This document shows positions 1 through 8,413 of a stretch of 43,366 nucleotides of DNA, in pieces (positions within the stretch are counted from its first letter, which is position 1; each line of letters starts with the position of its first letter). The notes below the pieces were generated by a model that searched no databases, was not told the DNA's origin, and saw only the letters and a list, made by a program, of their open reading frames with translations. The translations under genes were made by a program, and so were the position numbers. This DNA comes from Pseudomonas sp. UBA5706 (lineage in GTDB: Bacteria > Pseudomonadota > Gammaproteobacteria > Pseudomonadales > Pseudomonadaceae), in the NCBI RefSeq assembly GCF_002419965.1, contig NZ_DIHC01000016.1, forward strand, positions 1 through 43,366. The letters are read 5' to 3'.

Positions 1-339
1 AAGGCCGCCAACAGCAAGGTGGAGCAATCTCCCCCTTCGGTTTTTACCGGACACTAGTGACGGAGGGCGTGGTAACGATCAGCTAGAGACACAAGCTGCT
101 GGGGCTGTGCGACAGCCGCAAAGGCGGTGGGTCAGACCGTACCTCCATCAATGGCCCAACGCCTTCGCTGCCGTCGTAACTCCTACAGGTTTCGCGGCGC
201 TTGCCAGGTGCGCGGCAGCCTTGGGCTCAAATATTTTTAAAAATCATGTGAGGTAAATCCCGCTGACATCCGTGTAGTGAGAATCAGATTCGTTTCGCAA
301 CGAGCCCCTCACTACTCGACACCTCAGGTTTACCCGTTC
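1..339. other. Non-coding leader before the TonB receptor
   Basis: I see no convincing gene here. Around 140-230 the sequence has REP-like character: read on the minus strand it carries TGTAGGAG followed by a GC-rich stretch, as in Pseudomonas intergenic repeats. The last 100 bases turn AT-rich (ATATTTTTAAAAAT near 230-244), as expected for a promoter, and end in a Fur-like palindrome. Confidence 0.5.
274..292 (+). promoter_or_regulatory. Fur-box-like palindrome upstream of the TonB receptor
   Basis: GAATCAGATTC at 281-291 is a perfect palindrome inside GTGAGAATCAGATTCG. It resembles the GAGAATCATT-type core of Pseudomonas Fur boxes and lies about 50 bases before the chosen ATG of a siderophore-type receptor. 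Iron repression is inferred from the motif and the gene family; the match to the 19-bp consensus is only partial. Confidence 0.4.
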
Positions 340-2523
340 ATGACAGTTCAATCCGGTTTTCGTGTGTCTGCTTTTCCCGCTCTTCGACCCGCCGCCCTGC
401 TGGGGATGTGCTCGGTGACGGCAGTGCTGTGTTCGCTTGGCATGAGTGCACTGGCTAGCGCCGAAGAGGTGCAACTGGACGCCGTCAATATCGATGCCGA
501 TGCCCAGGGCGAAATCAGCGAAACCGAGCACAGCCGCACCCGCTATCAGGCGCGTAAGGCTTCGGTCGCCACCCGCACCGAGACCCCGCTGGTGGAGGTG
601 CCGCAGACCGTGAACGTGGTCACCAATCGGGTCATCGAAGATCGTCAGCCCAATAGCCTGGACGAGGCGATCAACGCGGTCAGCGGGGTCAAGCAGGGCA
701 ACACCCTGGGCGGCACCCAGGACGCGATCCAGAAGCGCGGTTTTGGCACCAACCGCGACAACTCGATCATGCGCGACGGCATGCAGTCGGTGCAGGCGCG
801 CAACTTCACGCCCACCACCGAGCGCATAGAGGTGCTCAAGGGCCCTTCGTCGATGCTCTACGGCGTTCAGGACCCGGGCGGAGTGATCAACGTCGTCACC
901 AAGAAGCCGCAACTGGTCGACGCCCATTCCATCTCCGCGTTCGGCACCAGCTTCGGCGGCGGTGGCGAGCAGATTGACCTGACCGGCCCGATCGGCACTA
1001 ACGGCTTGGCCTATCGCCTCATCGCCGACAAGCAGAACTACGATTACTGGCGCAACTTCGGCAGCATCGACCAATCGGTGATCGCGCCGTCGCTGGCCTG
1101 GTATGGCGATGACACCACGGTTTCCGTGGCCTACGAGCACATGGAGTACTCGGTGCCGTTCGACCGTGGCACGCAGATCAACACCAAGACCGGCAAGGTG
1201 CTGGACATCCCGCGCACCCGTCGTCTGGACGAGCCGTTCAACGTCACCACCGGGCGCTCAGATTCCCTCGATCTGCGCATGGATCACCGCCTGAACGACA
1301 CCTGGACCCTGCGCACCGGTTACGCCTATAGCCGCAATTATTACAACGACTACCAATCGCGTTTCATCTCGGCCAACTACACCACCGGCGCGGTGACCCG
1401 CCGTGGCGATGCCACCCGCGATGCAGTGCAGTTCGCTCACACCGCCACGGTCAACATGCTCGGTGACCTGTACTGGGGCGAGGTGCGGCATGAAGTGCTG
1501 TTCGGTGCCGACTACATGAAAAACGATCGTGAGTTGGGCGACCTGTACCGCAGCGCCAACAAGGTGGATTTCAACTACAACACGCCGGTCTATGGCGCCA
1601 CGGCCCAGCCGAGTACGGTGAGTGCGGCAAACAGCGACCAGACCGATCACCTGCGCACCCACGCGTTCTTTGTGCAGGATGCGATTCACCTGAACGACCA
1701 GTGGATTTTCCAGGCGGGCCTGCGTTACGACGCGTTCGATGAATTGACGGGCAAAGGACGACCCTTCGTGGTCGGCGCCGATGTCAAGGACAGCAAAGTA
1801 GTGCCCCGCGTCGGCCTGGTTTACCTGATTCAGCCGGACTGGTCGGTGTACGGCAGCTACACCGAGTCGTTCCGCCCAAACACCTCGATTGCCTCACCGA
1901 TTGGCGATTTGCCACCGGAAGAAGGCAAATCCTACGAGATCGGCACCAAGTTCCAGAATGATGCGATCACCGCCACGGTGGCGCTGTTCAACATCGACAA
2001 GAAAAACGTTCAGACCAGCGAGCCCTGCGGCACCGAGACCTGCACCCGGGTCTCCGGGGAAGTGCGCTCGCGAGGGCTGGAAGCTGACATCACCGGTCAG
2101 CTCGACGAGTTCTGGAGCATCACCGGCAGCTATGCCTACACCGACACCAAGGTGCTGCAAGACCCGATTCTCAAAGGCCAGCCGCTCGATGGCGTGTCCA
2201 AGCACACCGGCGCCGTGTACCTGACCCGCGATTTCGGCCAGGTCGGCGTGGGTGATCTGCGCGCCGGTGCCGGTGCGCGTTTCGCCAGCCGTTGGGGGGT
2301 CAACAATGGTACCGGGACCGAGTATTACCTGCCGTCCTCGAAGGTCGCCGATGCCTTTGTCTCCTACAAGATGAGGCTGGATGAGCGCGACCTGACGTTG
2401 CAACTGAACCTGAAAAACATGTTTGACGAGAAGTATTACACCTCGTCCAGCGGCCTGGGTTCGCCAGCCATAGCCATTGGTGAACCACGCCAACTGGTGG
2501 CGCGGGCGAAGCTGGAGTTTTGA
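340..2523 (+). CDS. TonB-dependent siderophore-type outer membrane receptor
   Basis: This is a 727-residue outer membrane receptor that should import a ferric siderophore or similar chelate using TonB energy. An N-terminal signal peptide ends near ALASAEE. A TonB-box-like stretch follows, then a plug domain (roughly residues 70-190, with VPQTVNVVT, RGFGTNRD and LKGPSSMLYG, typical of the TonB-siderophore family) and a long 22-strand barrel ending in the terminal aromatic residue of KLEF. There is no N-terminal signalling (STN) domain, so it is a transporter rather than an FpvA-type transducer, and no sigma/anti-sigma pair is adjacent. I chose the ATG at 340 over an upstream in-frame GTG at 277 because the signal peptide starts naturally there and the GTG sits inside the Fur-like box. 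Two PstS-like genes follow on the same strand. The substrate cannot be read from the sequence. Confidence 0.9.
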   Translation: MTVQSGFRVSAFPALRPAALLGMCSVTAVLCSLGMSALASAEEVQLDAVNIDADAQGEISETEHSRTRYQARKASVATRTETPLVEVPQTVNVVTNRVIEDRQPNSLDEAINAVSGVKQGNTLGGTQDAIQKRGFGTNRDNSIMRDGMQSVQARNFTPTTERIEVLKGPSSMLYGVQDPGGVINVVTKKPQLVDAHSISAFGTSFGGGGEQIDLTGPIGTNGLAYRLIADKQNYDYWRNFGSIDQSVIAPSLAWYGDDTTVSVAYEHMEYSVPFDRGTQINTKTGKVLDIPRTRRLDEPFNVTTGRSDSLDLRMDHRLNDTWTLRTGYAYSRNYYNDYQSRFISANYTTGAVTRRGDATRDAVQFAHTATVNMLGDLYWGEVRHEVLFGADYMKNDRELGDLYRSANKVDFNYNTPVYGATAQPSTVSAANSDQTDHLRTHAFFVQDAIHLNDQWIFQAGLRYDAFDELTGKGRPFVVGADVKDSKVVPRVGLVYLIQPDWSVYGSYTESFRPNTSIASPIGDLPPEEGKSYEIGTKFQNDAITATVALFNIDKKNVQTSEPCGTETCTRVSGEVRSRGLEADITGQLDEFWSITGSYAYTDTKVLQDPILKGQPLDGVSKHTGAVYLTRDFGQVGVGDLRAGAGARFASRWGVNNGTGTEYYLPSSKVADAFVSYKMRLDERDLTLQLNLKNMFDEKYYTSSSGLGSPAIAIGEPRQLVARAKLEF

Positions 2524-2698
2524 TGTGTGCGTTTTCAGGCGTAGGAGGCGGTGGGGTTCAGGCCGCAGGCCCTGGCTGTCGCTTGCCGAAGGTGGCATTG
2601 CCGAGCGTGCAGCCGCCGACGAGCCGGGCTGCTACAGGGTTTGCGCATGCCGCAGACCTGCCGTTCGCCACCGATTTTCACTAGGAAAAGGATTCGCT

Positions 2699-3748
2699 AT
2701 GACTGGTCGCACCTTCACCCTTCGCGCAATGGCGTTGATAACCGGGCTGTCGCTGGGTTCGGTCGCACTCGCCGGGCCCTTCATTGACCCGGCGCTGGCG
2801 GATTACACCGCGCAACCGGCACGCCCGTTCGCTGACGCCCGTTTCGTCGACAAGGACGGCGCATTTCGCATCGCGGGCGCCGATCATGTGGACTTCATCG
2901 TCAAGCGTTTCAACGCCGCGCTGGTAGACCTGCACCCTGACTGGCGCTTTCGAATCGAGTCCAAAGGCACCACCAGCGCCGTACCGTTGCTGACCCATGG
3001 CGTCACGATGTTCGGTGCCATGGGCCGGGCGATCAACCCGCTTGAAACCAGCGCCTACAGCAAGATCGTCGGCAGCGCCCCGCTGGAAATCCGCATCGCC
3101 TACGCCAGTGACGACACCTCGCAGCATCTGGCAACGTCCTTGGCGGCCTACGTCAACCGCGCCAATCCCATCGACACCCTGAGCATCGAGCAAATCAACC
3201 GTACCCTGACCATTGGCCATCCCAAGGGCGATTTTTCCCGCTGGGGGCAGTTGGGCCTCAAGGGCGAGTGGGCCGAGCGGGCGATCCACCCCTACGGCAC
3301 GCCTGAGTTCACCGGATTCGGCACCTACATGCAGAAGGATCAATTGAACGGTCTGCCGCTTGCGCCCAACTACGAAGCTTATGGCAAGACCGAGCTGATC
3401 CTCGAACGCCTGGCGGCTGACCCGGCGGGCATCGGCATTGCCGCCATCGGCCTGGAGAATGCGCGAATCAAGCAGCTCGGCATCCTCGATCCGCACACCG
3501 GCCGGATCACCACCGGCACTCCCGCGCAAGTCGCCGACGGCAGCTACCCCTATGGCCGCTATCTGTACTTCTACGTGCGTCGCGAGCCAGGCAAGACCAT
3601 CGACCCGCTGGTGCGCGAATACCTGCGGTTCGTGCTATCGCGTCAGGGGCAAACGCTGATCGCCAGCCAGCCAAAGGGCTATCTGCCATTGACGGCCAAA
3701 GACGCCCGTACGGAACTGGCCAAACTCGACGAGGTGGCGCCGCAATGA
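2699..3748 (+). CDS. PstS-like periplasmic substrate-binding protein (first of two)
   Basis: This is a 349-residue PBP-like protein (PstS/PF12849 type). An N-terminal signal peptide ends near ALAGP. SKGTTSAVPLL and the following GAMGRAINPLE occupy the positions of the phosphate-loop and SR-like segments of PstS, but the classical GSSTV/GSG residues are altered. Phosphate as ligand is therefore not assured. The start ATG at 2699 follows a good ribosome site (AGGAAAAGG). The stop overlaps the next start as ATGA, so the two binding proteins are co-translated. No ABC permease or ATPase is nearby, which makes it an orphan binding protein placed behind a TonB receptor. It may hand a ligand arriving through the receptor to an unlinked transporter, or act as a sensor; both are guesses. 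Confidence 0.8.
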   Translation: MTGRTFTLRAMALITGLSLGSVALAGPFIDPALADYTAQPARPFADARFVDKDGAFRIAGADHVDFIVKRFNAALVDLHPDWRFRIESKGTTSAVPLLTHGVTMFGAMGRAINPLETSAYSKIVGSAPLEIRIAYASDDTSQHLATSLAAYVNRANPIDTLSIEQINRTLTIGHPKGDFSRWGQLGLKGEWAERAIHPYGTPEFTGFGTYMQKDQLNGLPLAPNYEAYGKTELILERLAADPAGIGIAAIGLENARIKQLGILDPHTGRITTGTPAQVADGSYPYGRYLYFYVRREPGKTIDPLVREYLRFVLSRQGQTLIASQPKGYLPLTAKDARTELAKLDEVAPQ

Positions 3749-4758
3749 AAACTTCCAGCATCAAATACGCCTTCGGTGCGCTGACCGTGTTGGCCGTCAG
3801 TCTGTCGGTCAACGCGCAAACCCTCACGCCACCGACCGACGCGCCGTACCTGACCTCAGATGGCGCCATCGCCGTCATTGGCAACGACGGCATGGGCGAC
3901 CTGATGAACACGCTCAACGCGCTGTTCACTGAGCAGCACCCGGGGTTCAAGTTTGCGCTGACAGCCAAAGGTTCGTCGGTGGGCATCCCGGCCCTCACGG
4001 CCGACGCCACGGCCATCGCACCGCTGTCCCGCGAAGCGTGGCTGGGCGATGTGCATGGCTTCGAGCAGGTCAAGGGCTACGCGCCGCTGGACATCCGTAT
4101 CGGTTATTCGGGTTTCGGCCCGCGCCCGCCGCACAAAACGCCGCCTGCGGCCTACGTCAATGCGGCCAACCCGTTACCCGGCCTGACCCTGCAGGATCTG
4201 GCGCGGATTGTCACCACCGGCCAGCCTGAGGGCGACCTCAATACCTGGGGGCAACTCGGCGTCGGGGCACGGTCGGCACGGCGTATTCACGTTTACGGCC
4301 TGCGCGACGATGGCGGATTTGCCACCAATCTGCGCATGGACAAGCTCGGCGGCAAGCCCTTCAGCGCCAAGTACGAAGCGCTGAACAGTCGTGAAGAAGT
4401 GATCGAGGCCGTGGCCAACGACCCTTACGGCATCGGCCTGACGGGATGGGTCGACGCCAGCAGGACCGCCCGAAACGTACGCGTGCTGCCGCTGGCGAGC
4501 AAGGCAGGCGAGCCGTTCAGATCACCGGACTACAAGACCGTGGCAGCGGGAGCTTATCCGTTGTCGGCCTTTTTGCATCTGTACATCGACAACCCGCCAG
4601 GCCGAAAACTGCCGCCGTTCCTCAAGGAGTACCTGCGCCTGGCGCTGTCCGACGAAGGCCAGAAAACGCTGCGTGAACAGCGCGACAGCGCGCAAGGCTA
4701 TGTGCCGCTCAGCGCAACGGATTTGCAGGCCGAGCGCCGGAAGGTCGAGGGGTTGTAG
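3745..4758 (+). CDS. PstS-like periplasmic substrate-binding protein (second of two)
   Basis: This 337-residue paralogue of the preceding gene shares the same layout: a signal peptide ending near SVNAQ, an AKGSSVGIPALT loop, a TTGQPEGDLNTWGQLG segment matching TIGHPKGDFSRWGQLG upstream, and a conserved C-terminal EYLRLALSDEGQ block. It overlaps the upstream stop by 4 bases. The pair most likely arose by tandem duplication followed by strong divergence. A third, broken copy of the C-terminal block lies just downstream. Ligand unknown; the fold assignment is firm, the phosphate specificity is not. Confidence 0.8.
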   Translation: MKTSSIKYAFGALTVLAVSLSVNAQTLTPPTDAPYLTSDGAIAVIGNDGMGDLMNTLNALFTEQHPGFKFALTAKGSSVGIPALTADATAIAPLSREAWLGDVHGFEQVKGYAPLDIRIGYSGFGPRPPHKTPPAAYVNAANPLPGLTLQDLARIVTTGQPEGDLNTWGQLGVGARSARRIHVYGLRDDGGFATNLRMDKLGGKPFSAKYEALNSREEVIEAVANDPYGIGLTGWVDASRTARNVRVLPLASKAGEPFRSPDYKTVAAGAYPLSAFLHLYIDNPPGRKLPPFLKEYLRLALSDEGQKTLREQRDSAQGYVPLSATDLQAERRKVEGL

Positions 4759-4770
4759 CCCGGCCAATGG

Positions 4771-4816
4771 TTTGACTCTGCCGAAGGCTCCTACGCCCTT
4801 CGGGCAGAATCAAAAG
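4771..4816. repeat. Collapsed REPIN-type palindrome
   Basis: TTTGACTCTGCCGAAGG, the left outer end of the repeat at 5082-5250, is joined directly to CTCCTACGCCCTTCGGGCAGA, its right outer end. The whole interior is missing. This is what deletion between the two arms of a hairpin element would leave. Confidence 0.65.
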
Positions 4817-4884
4817 CGTTGATTGCGCAGGCGACGGCATTAACGAGTGCGGCAGCGTCGTTTGATGAGTCAGCGGTCGCGCTT

Positions 4885-5058
4885 TTTCACTCGCCGTTTA
4901 TCAAGGATTACCTGCACTGGGCGCTGTGCAGCGAAGGCCAGAAAGCGTTGCGTGAACAGCGTGACATCAAGGAAGGCCGGGTGCCGCGTAGTGCAACGGA
5001 TTTGCAGGTCCAACGGCGAAACGGCGAAAGGGCGAAGGGTAGAAGGGTAGAAGGGTAA
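4885..5058 (+). pseudogene. Decayed C-terminal fragment of a third PstS-like protein
   Basis: Reading in one frame gives SPFIKDYLHWALCSEGQKAL, then REQRD...GRVPRSATDLQVQRR. This closely matches the end of the preceding gene (PPFLKEYLRLALSDEGQKTL, REQRD...GYVPLSATDLQAERR). The similarity is also clear at DNA level (GAAGGCCAGAAA, GCGTGAACAGCG, GCAACGGATTTGCAGG). Nothing upstream encodes the rest of a binding protein and no ribosome site is evident, so it is a relic of a partial tandem duplication. Its tail runs into an octamer repeat. Confidence 0.75.
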
Positions 5059-5064
5059 AAGGGT
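5014..5064 (+). repeat. 8-bp tandem repeat, about six units
   Basis: Units in register are CGGCGAAA, CGGCGAAA, GGGCGAAG, GGTAGAAG, GGTAGAAG, GGTAAAAG, followed by GGTT. The array sits at the end of the decayed PstS-like fragment and probably reflects replication slippage. Confidence 0.7.
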
Positions 5065-5081
5065 TACAGGCCGGCGATTGC

Positions 5082-5250
5082 TTTTGATTCTGCCGAAGGC
5101 GTAGGAGCCCTGCTTGCAGGCGATCTGCCGGGGACCGGCAGCAAATTCAGGCACCTCGGGCATCCCTGACACACCGCGTTCTGAGGTTCTACTGCCGGTT
5201 CCCGGCAGATCGCCTGCAAGCAAGGCTCCTACGCCCTCCGGGCAGAAGCA
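5082..5250. repeat. REPIN-type long inverted repeat, copy A
   Basis: Two arms of about 55 bases, nearly complementary, enclose a spacer of some 55 bases. The left arm is TCTGCCGAAGGCGTAGGAGC... into GGCGATCTGCCGG; the right arm is CCGGCAGATCGCCTGC... into GGCTCCTACGCCCTCCGGGC. Transcribed, it would form a very stable hairpin. Related copies lie at 36428-36588, 36790-36870 and 43210-43366, with debris at 4771-4816 and 5309-5336. The organisation fits Pseudomonas REP doublets (REPINs), known as RAYT-mobilised intergenic repeats; no RAYT transposase gene is in the window. Confidence 0.8.
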
Positions 5251-5308
5251 GATTGCGAGCAAGCAAGGCGCCCTTCGGTCAGAGGCAGATCAGAGATGCA
5301 TTGGTGCG

Positions 5309-5336
5309 TTTTTGATTCTGGCCGCAGGCCGTAGCA
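5309..5336. repeat. Left-end fragment of the REPIN-type repeat
   Basis: TTTTTGATTCTGGCCGCAGG followed by CCGTAG matches the left outer end of the copy at 43210. The right half is absent. The rest of 5251-5471 shows no supportable gene; one frame near 5338-5420 looks faintly protein-like but is interrupted by a stop. Confidence 0.6.
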
Positions 5337-5471
5337 GATGCCGGGTTGGCGCTCTACTTCAACGGTCTGCCGGCGGTCAGCCCGGTGGGCGCGGCACATT
5401 GGGCAGCACCGGGTCGCCGATTTTGCTGACGCTTCATGCCGAATCGTGGCCCGCGTGCCCTCCCGACCACA

Positions 5472-6539
5472 TCAAAGGCAGCCTTTTGCGCTGCGCCACT
5501 GCTTCGGGCTGACGCCAAACCAGCGTTTGAACGCGCGGGAGAAAGCGCTGGTTTCCGAGTAGCCGAGCATCGAGGCCAGTTGGGTGATGCTCAATCTCTG
5601 TTGCTTTAAGTGGGCAAGGGCCGATTGCTGACGAATCTGGTCGACCAGTTGCGTGAAGCTCAAACCATGGTCGCGCAGCTTGCGTTGCAGGGCCCACTCG
5701 GACAGGCCCAGATGATGAGCAATCTGCTCCAGCACCGGTTCGCCCAGATGGAGGCTGGCGACGATGATCTGACGGGCGCGGTCGAGCAGGCCGGTTTCAC
5801 TGTCAAGGCCGCTGCCGTTCTCACCCAACTGGCGGATCGCGTCCTTGATCAGCATCAGCAGGATCGGGTCGCTGCCGGGCATGACCTTGTCGACCACATC
5901 GCATTTGGGGATCAGCAGGGAATTGCAGCCTTGCGCGAATTGCACCTCTGCCTGGAACACGTCGTGGTGTTCGTGCCAGTCCTGCGGCTTGGCATGTTCG
6001 AAGGCAACCTGCCGCGGTGCCCAGTCGGGGCCGAGTACGTGACGTACAAGGTTTAGCGCCATGCCCATGGTCAGCTCGGCATCCTGACGGCGTTCGTTGA
6101 TCGCGCCGTGGCGTACCTGATAGTCGAAGCGGTAACACTCGCCCACATCCATCAGCTCGATCAGCGTGCTGTGCTGGTGGAAGGGGAATGCGGCGCAGAA
6201 GTTGATCAGCGCGTCTTCCAGCGTCGGCGAGCACAGGCCGATATAGCCCAGTAAACCCAGGGCCTGGGGTTGAAACTGTTGACCGTAGCGCAGGCCGAAA
6301 TTGTCGCAACCGGTCTGCCGCGCTGCTTCTTCCAGCACTTGGCAGTAACTTGTCAGGGGCAGGCTCAGGGTTGGGTGCAGCAACTGCTCGGGATCGATGC
6401 CGGAGCGGCCGAAGACTCGATCCAGGTCGCCGCCGTGCTGCAGGATGAAGCCGTCCAGACCGTTGGCAGCAGCCGACAATACACCGCGGTTGCTGGCGGC
6501 ATTGCTGGGAACCGCGCTGGGGAGGAGGGTCTGAAGCAT
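5472..6539 (-). CDS. AraC-family transcriptional regulator, probably of ethanolamine genes
   Basis: This is a 355-residue regulator. Residues roughly 20-210 match the N-terminal arabinose-binding-like domain seen in OruR/ArgR-like AraC members (PF12625). The C-terminus has the two AraC helix-turn-helices: LEQIAHHLGLSEWALQRKL, and ITQLASMLGYSETSAFSRAF running into the family signature ending FGVSPKQWR. It is transcribed away from eat-eutBC across a 491-base gap, the usual position for a local activator. P. aeruginosa controls its eut genes with a sigma-54-type activator (EatR), so an AraC-type controller would be a different solution. The regulatory link is inferred from position only. Confidence 0.85.
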   Translation of the reverse strand: MLQTLLPSAVPSNAASNRGVLSAAANGLDGFILQHGGDLDRVFGRSGIDPEQLLHPTLSLPLTSYCQVLEEAARQTGCDNFGLRYGQQFQPQALGLLGYIGLCSPTLEDALINFCAAFPFHQHSTLIELMDVGECYRFDYQVRHGAINERRQDAELTMGMALNLVRHVLGPDWAPRQVAFEHAKPQDWHEHHDVFQAEVQFAQGCNSLLIPKCDVVDKVMPGSDPILLMLIKDAIRQLGENGSGLDSETGLLDRARQIIVASLHLGEPVLEQIAHHLGLSEWALQRKLRDHGLSFTQLVDQIRQQSALAHLKQQRLSITQLASMLGYSETSAFSRAFKRWFGVSPKQWRSAKGCL

Positions 6540-7030
6540 CGGGGTAAACGGCCTTAACGGTCTGTATGAATTTCATTCAAGCAAATGTCATACCTTTTTC
6601 CGGCGAAGACTCCTCGGTGATCGGCCGTGGCGCCACTCGCTGCTAGAACCTGTGGGCGCGAGCTTGCGCGCGAATGCTCTAGCACAGGCCCTGATGAAGT
6701 GTCAGATGGACGAACCTCTTGCTGAGCAGATTCACTCCCCCAGATGATGCGTCGTCAAAAAGGGGCCAGGGCGCGCAACGCATTTGCTACTCAATGACTC
6801 ACTCGGCCAGCGCAGCATTTGATGCCGGGATGCCAAGCGGCCTCATTCATGACCCGTAATAACGCATGTTTTCCGATCCGTGCGCCAGCATCGCGCACCA
6901 CGTGCCGACATGCGCAAAACTTGACCGCACAGGACAAACCACGCTTTGCACAGTCAAGCCTTAACCGCAATGCGGTGGCTATGCTCGACCTCAGGCAAAT
7001 ACCGTCGCTTGGCTACCGGGGTGCACACAC
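6540..7030. other. Divergent regulatory region between the AraC-type gene and eat
   Basis: I see no gene in this 491-base gap. It should hold the promoters of both divergent transcripts. A single REP lies at 6651-6674. I searched for a sigma-54 promoter (GG-N10-GC in a TGGCAC-N5-TTGC context) before eat and saw no convincing match. Confidence 0.5.
6651..6674. repeat. Solitary REP sequence
   Basis: GTGGGCGCGAGCTTGCGCGC followed by GAA matches the widespread Pseudomonas REP type (GTGGGAGCGAGCTTGCTCGC). It is of a different class from the REPIN copies elsewhere in the window. Confidence 0.75.
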
Positions 7031-8383
7031 ATGACCGTTTCACAACTCAAACCGACATTGGGAACCCTGCACTTGTGGGGGCTGGCCGTGGGCCTGGTGA
7101 TTTCCGGCGAGTACTTCGGCTGGAGTTATGGCTGGGGCACCGCAGGGACGCTGGGCTTTCTGGTGACCACGCTGATGGTGGCGGTGATGTACACCTGCTT
7201 CATCTTCAGCTTCACCGAACTGACCACTGCCATCCCCAACGCGGGGGGGCCGTTTGCCTATAGCCTGCGTGCTTTCGGTGTGAGGGGCGGGATGATCGCC
7301 GGTCTTGCGACGTTGATCGAATTCGTCTTCGCGCCACCGGCGATCGCCATGGCCATTGGCGCCTACCTCAACGTGCAATTCCCCTCACTTGACCCGCGCG
7401 TCGCGGCCATCGGCGCGTACATCGTGTTCATGACCCTGAACATCCTCGGCGTCAGCATTGCCGCGACATTCGAGCTGGTGGTCACGGTGCTGGCCGTCGC
7501 CGAACTGCTGGTGTTCATGGGTGTGGTGGCACCGGGCTTTAGCTTCAGCAACTTCGTGCTGGGCGGCTGGGCCGGTTCCGACACCTTCAGCCTGCCTGCG
7601 ATCAGCGGCATCTTCGCGGCGATTCCGTTCGCCATCTGGTTTTTCCTCGCCATCGAAGGCGCCGCCATGGCCGCTGAAGAAGCCAAGGACCCGAAACGCA
7701 CCATTCCCCGCGCTTACGTGGCGGGCATTCTGACCCTTGTGGTGCTGGCGATTGGCGTGATGATCTTCGCCGGTGGCGTTGGCGACTGGCGTGCGCTGGC
7801 CAACATCAACGACCCGTTGCCACAGGCAATGAAAGCCGTCGTGGGTAACAATTCCAATTGGATGCACATGCTGGTGTGGATCGGCCTGTTCGGGCTGGTA
7901 GCAAGTTTTCACGGCATCATCCTTGGCTACTCCCGTCAGTTCTTCGCCTTGGCGCGGGCAGGTTTCCTGCCGCCGAGCCTGGCCAAACTGTCGCGCTTCC
8001 AGACCCCGCACCGCGCGATCATTGCCGGTGGCGTCATAGGCATCGCGGCGATCCTCAGTGATGGCCTGATCAACCTGCAGGGCATGACCCTGACCGCCGC
8101 GATGATCACCATGTCGGTATTCGGGGCTATCGTGATGTACATCGTCAGCATGCTCAGTCTGTTCAAACTGCGCCGCAGCGAGCCGAACCTTGAGCGCAGC
8201 TTCCGCGCCCCGGGCTATCCGATCGTGCCGGGCATCGCTCTGGTGCTGGCGGTGGTCTGCCTGATAGCGATGGTCTGGTTCAATCTGCTGATCTGCGGCA
8301 TCTTTGTTTGCCTGATGGCGGTGGGTGCGCTGTTCTGCAAGGTGGTACGCAGTCGCGGTCCGGTGGTCGCAGTCGCCGGTTAA
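7031..8383 (+). CDS. eat: Ethanolamine permease
   Basis: This is a 450-residue inner membrane transporter of the amino acid-polyamine-organocation superfamily, ethanolamine permease subgroup. The N-terminus has HLWGLAVGLVISGEYFGWSY, the glycine-rich first membrane helix typical of this family. Around twelve hydrophobic helices follow, with AIPNAGGPFAYSLRAFG in helix 3 and a cytoplasmic EEAKDPKRTIPRAY loop. It lies directly before eutB and eutC, which supports ethanolamine as substrate. The start at 7031 has a modest GGGGTG upstream. The gap to eutB is only 30 bases, so one operon is expected. Confidence 0.92.
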   Translation: MTVSQLKPTLGTLHLWGLAVGLVISGEYFGWSYGWGTAGTLGFLVTTLMVAVMYTCFIFSFTELTTAIPNAGGPFAYSLRAFGVRGGMIAGLATLIEFVFAPPAIAMAIGAYLNVQFPSLDPRVAAIGAYIVFMTLNILGVSIAATFELVVTVLAVAELLVFMGVVAPGFSFSNFVLGGWAGSDTFSLPAISGIFAAIPFAIWFFLAIEGAAMAAEEAKDPKRTIPRAYVAGILTLVVLAIGVMIFAGGVGDWRALANINDPLPQAMKAVVGNNSNWMHMLVWIGLFGLVASFHGIILGYSRQFFALARAGFLPPSLAKLSRFQTPHRAIIAGGVIGIAAILSDGLINLQGMTLTAAMITMSVFGAIVMYIVSMLSLFKLRRSEPNLERSFRAPGYPIVPGIALVLAVVCLIAMVWFNLLICGIFVCLMAVGALFCKVVRSRGPVVAVAG

Positions 8384-8413
8384 TCAACGGGATCGAGAGA
8401 AGGAAGGTTGTCC

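Noticed and set aside
262..279. Possible PhoB box (CTGACAT...GTAGTGA) before the TonB receptor
   Set aside because: The PstS-like genes made this worth testing, but the match to the CTGTCAT direct-repeat consensus is too weak to claim.
244..1140. Long minus-strand open frame opposite the TonB receptor
   Set aside because: It mirrors the codon structure of the receptor, has low-complexity His/Gly/Ala-rich translation and no ribosome site; the receptor is clearly the real gene.
5338..5430. Remnant of an unknown gene before the AraC regulator
   Set aside because: One frame gives a protein-like stretch but is stopped quickly, shifts frame, and matches nothing I recognise.
5114..5512. Plus-strand open frame across the REPIN-type repeat
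   Set aside because: It lies mostly in the palindrome and its translation follows the repeat arms; there is no start signal and no recognisable domain.
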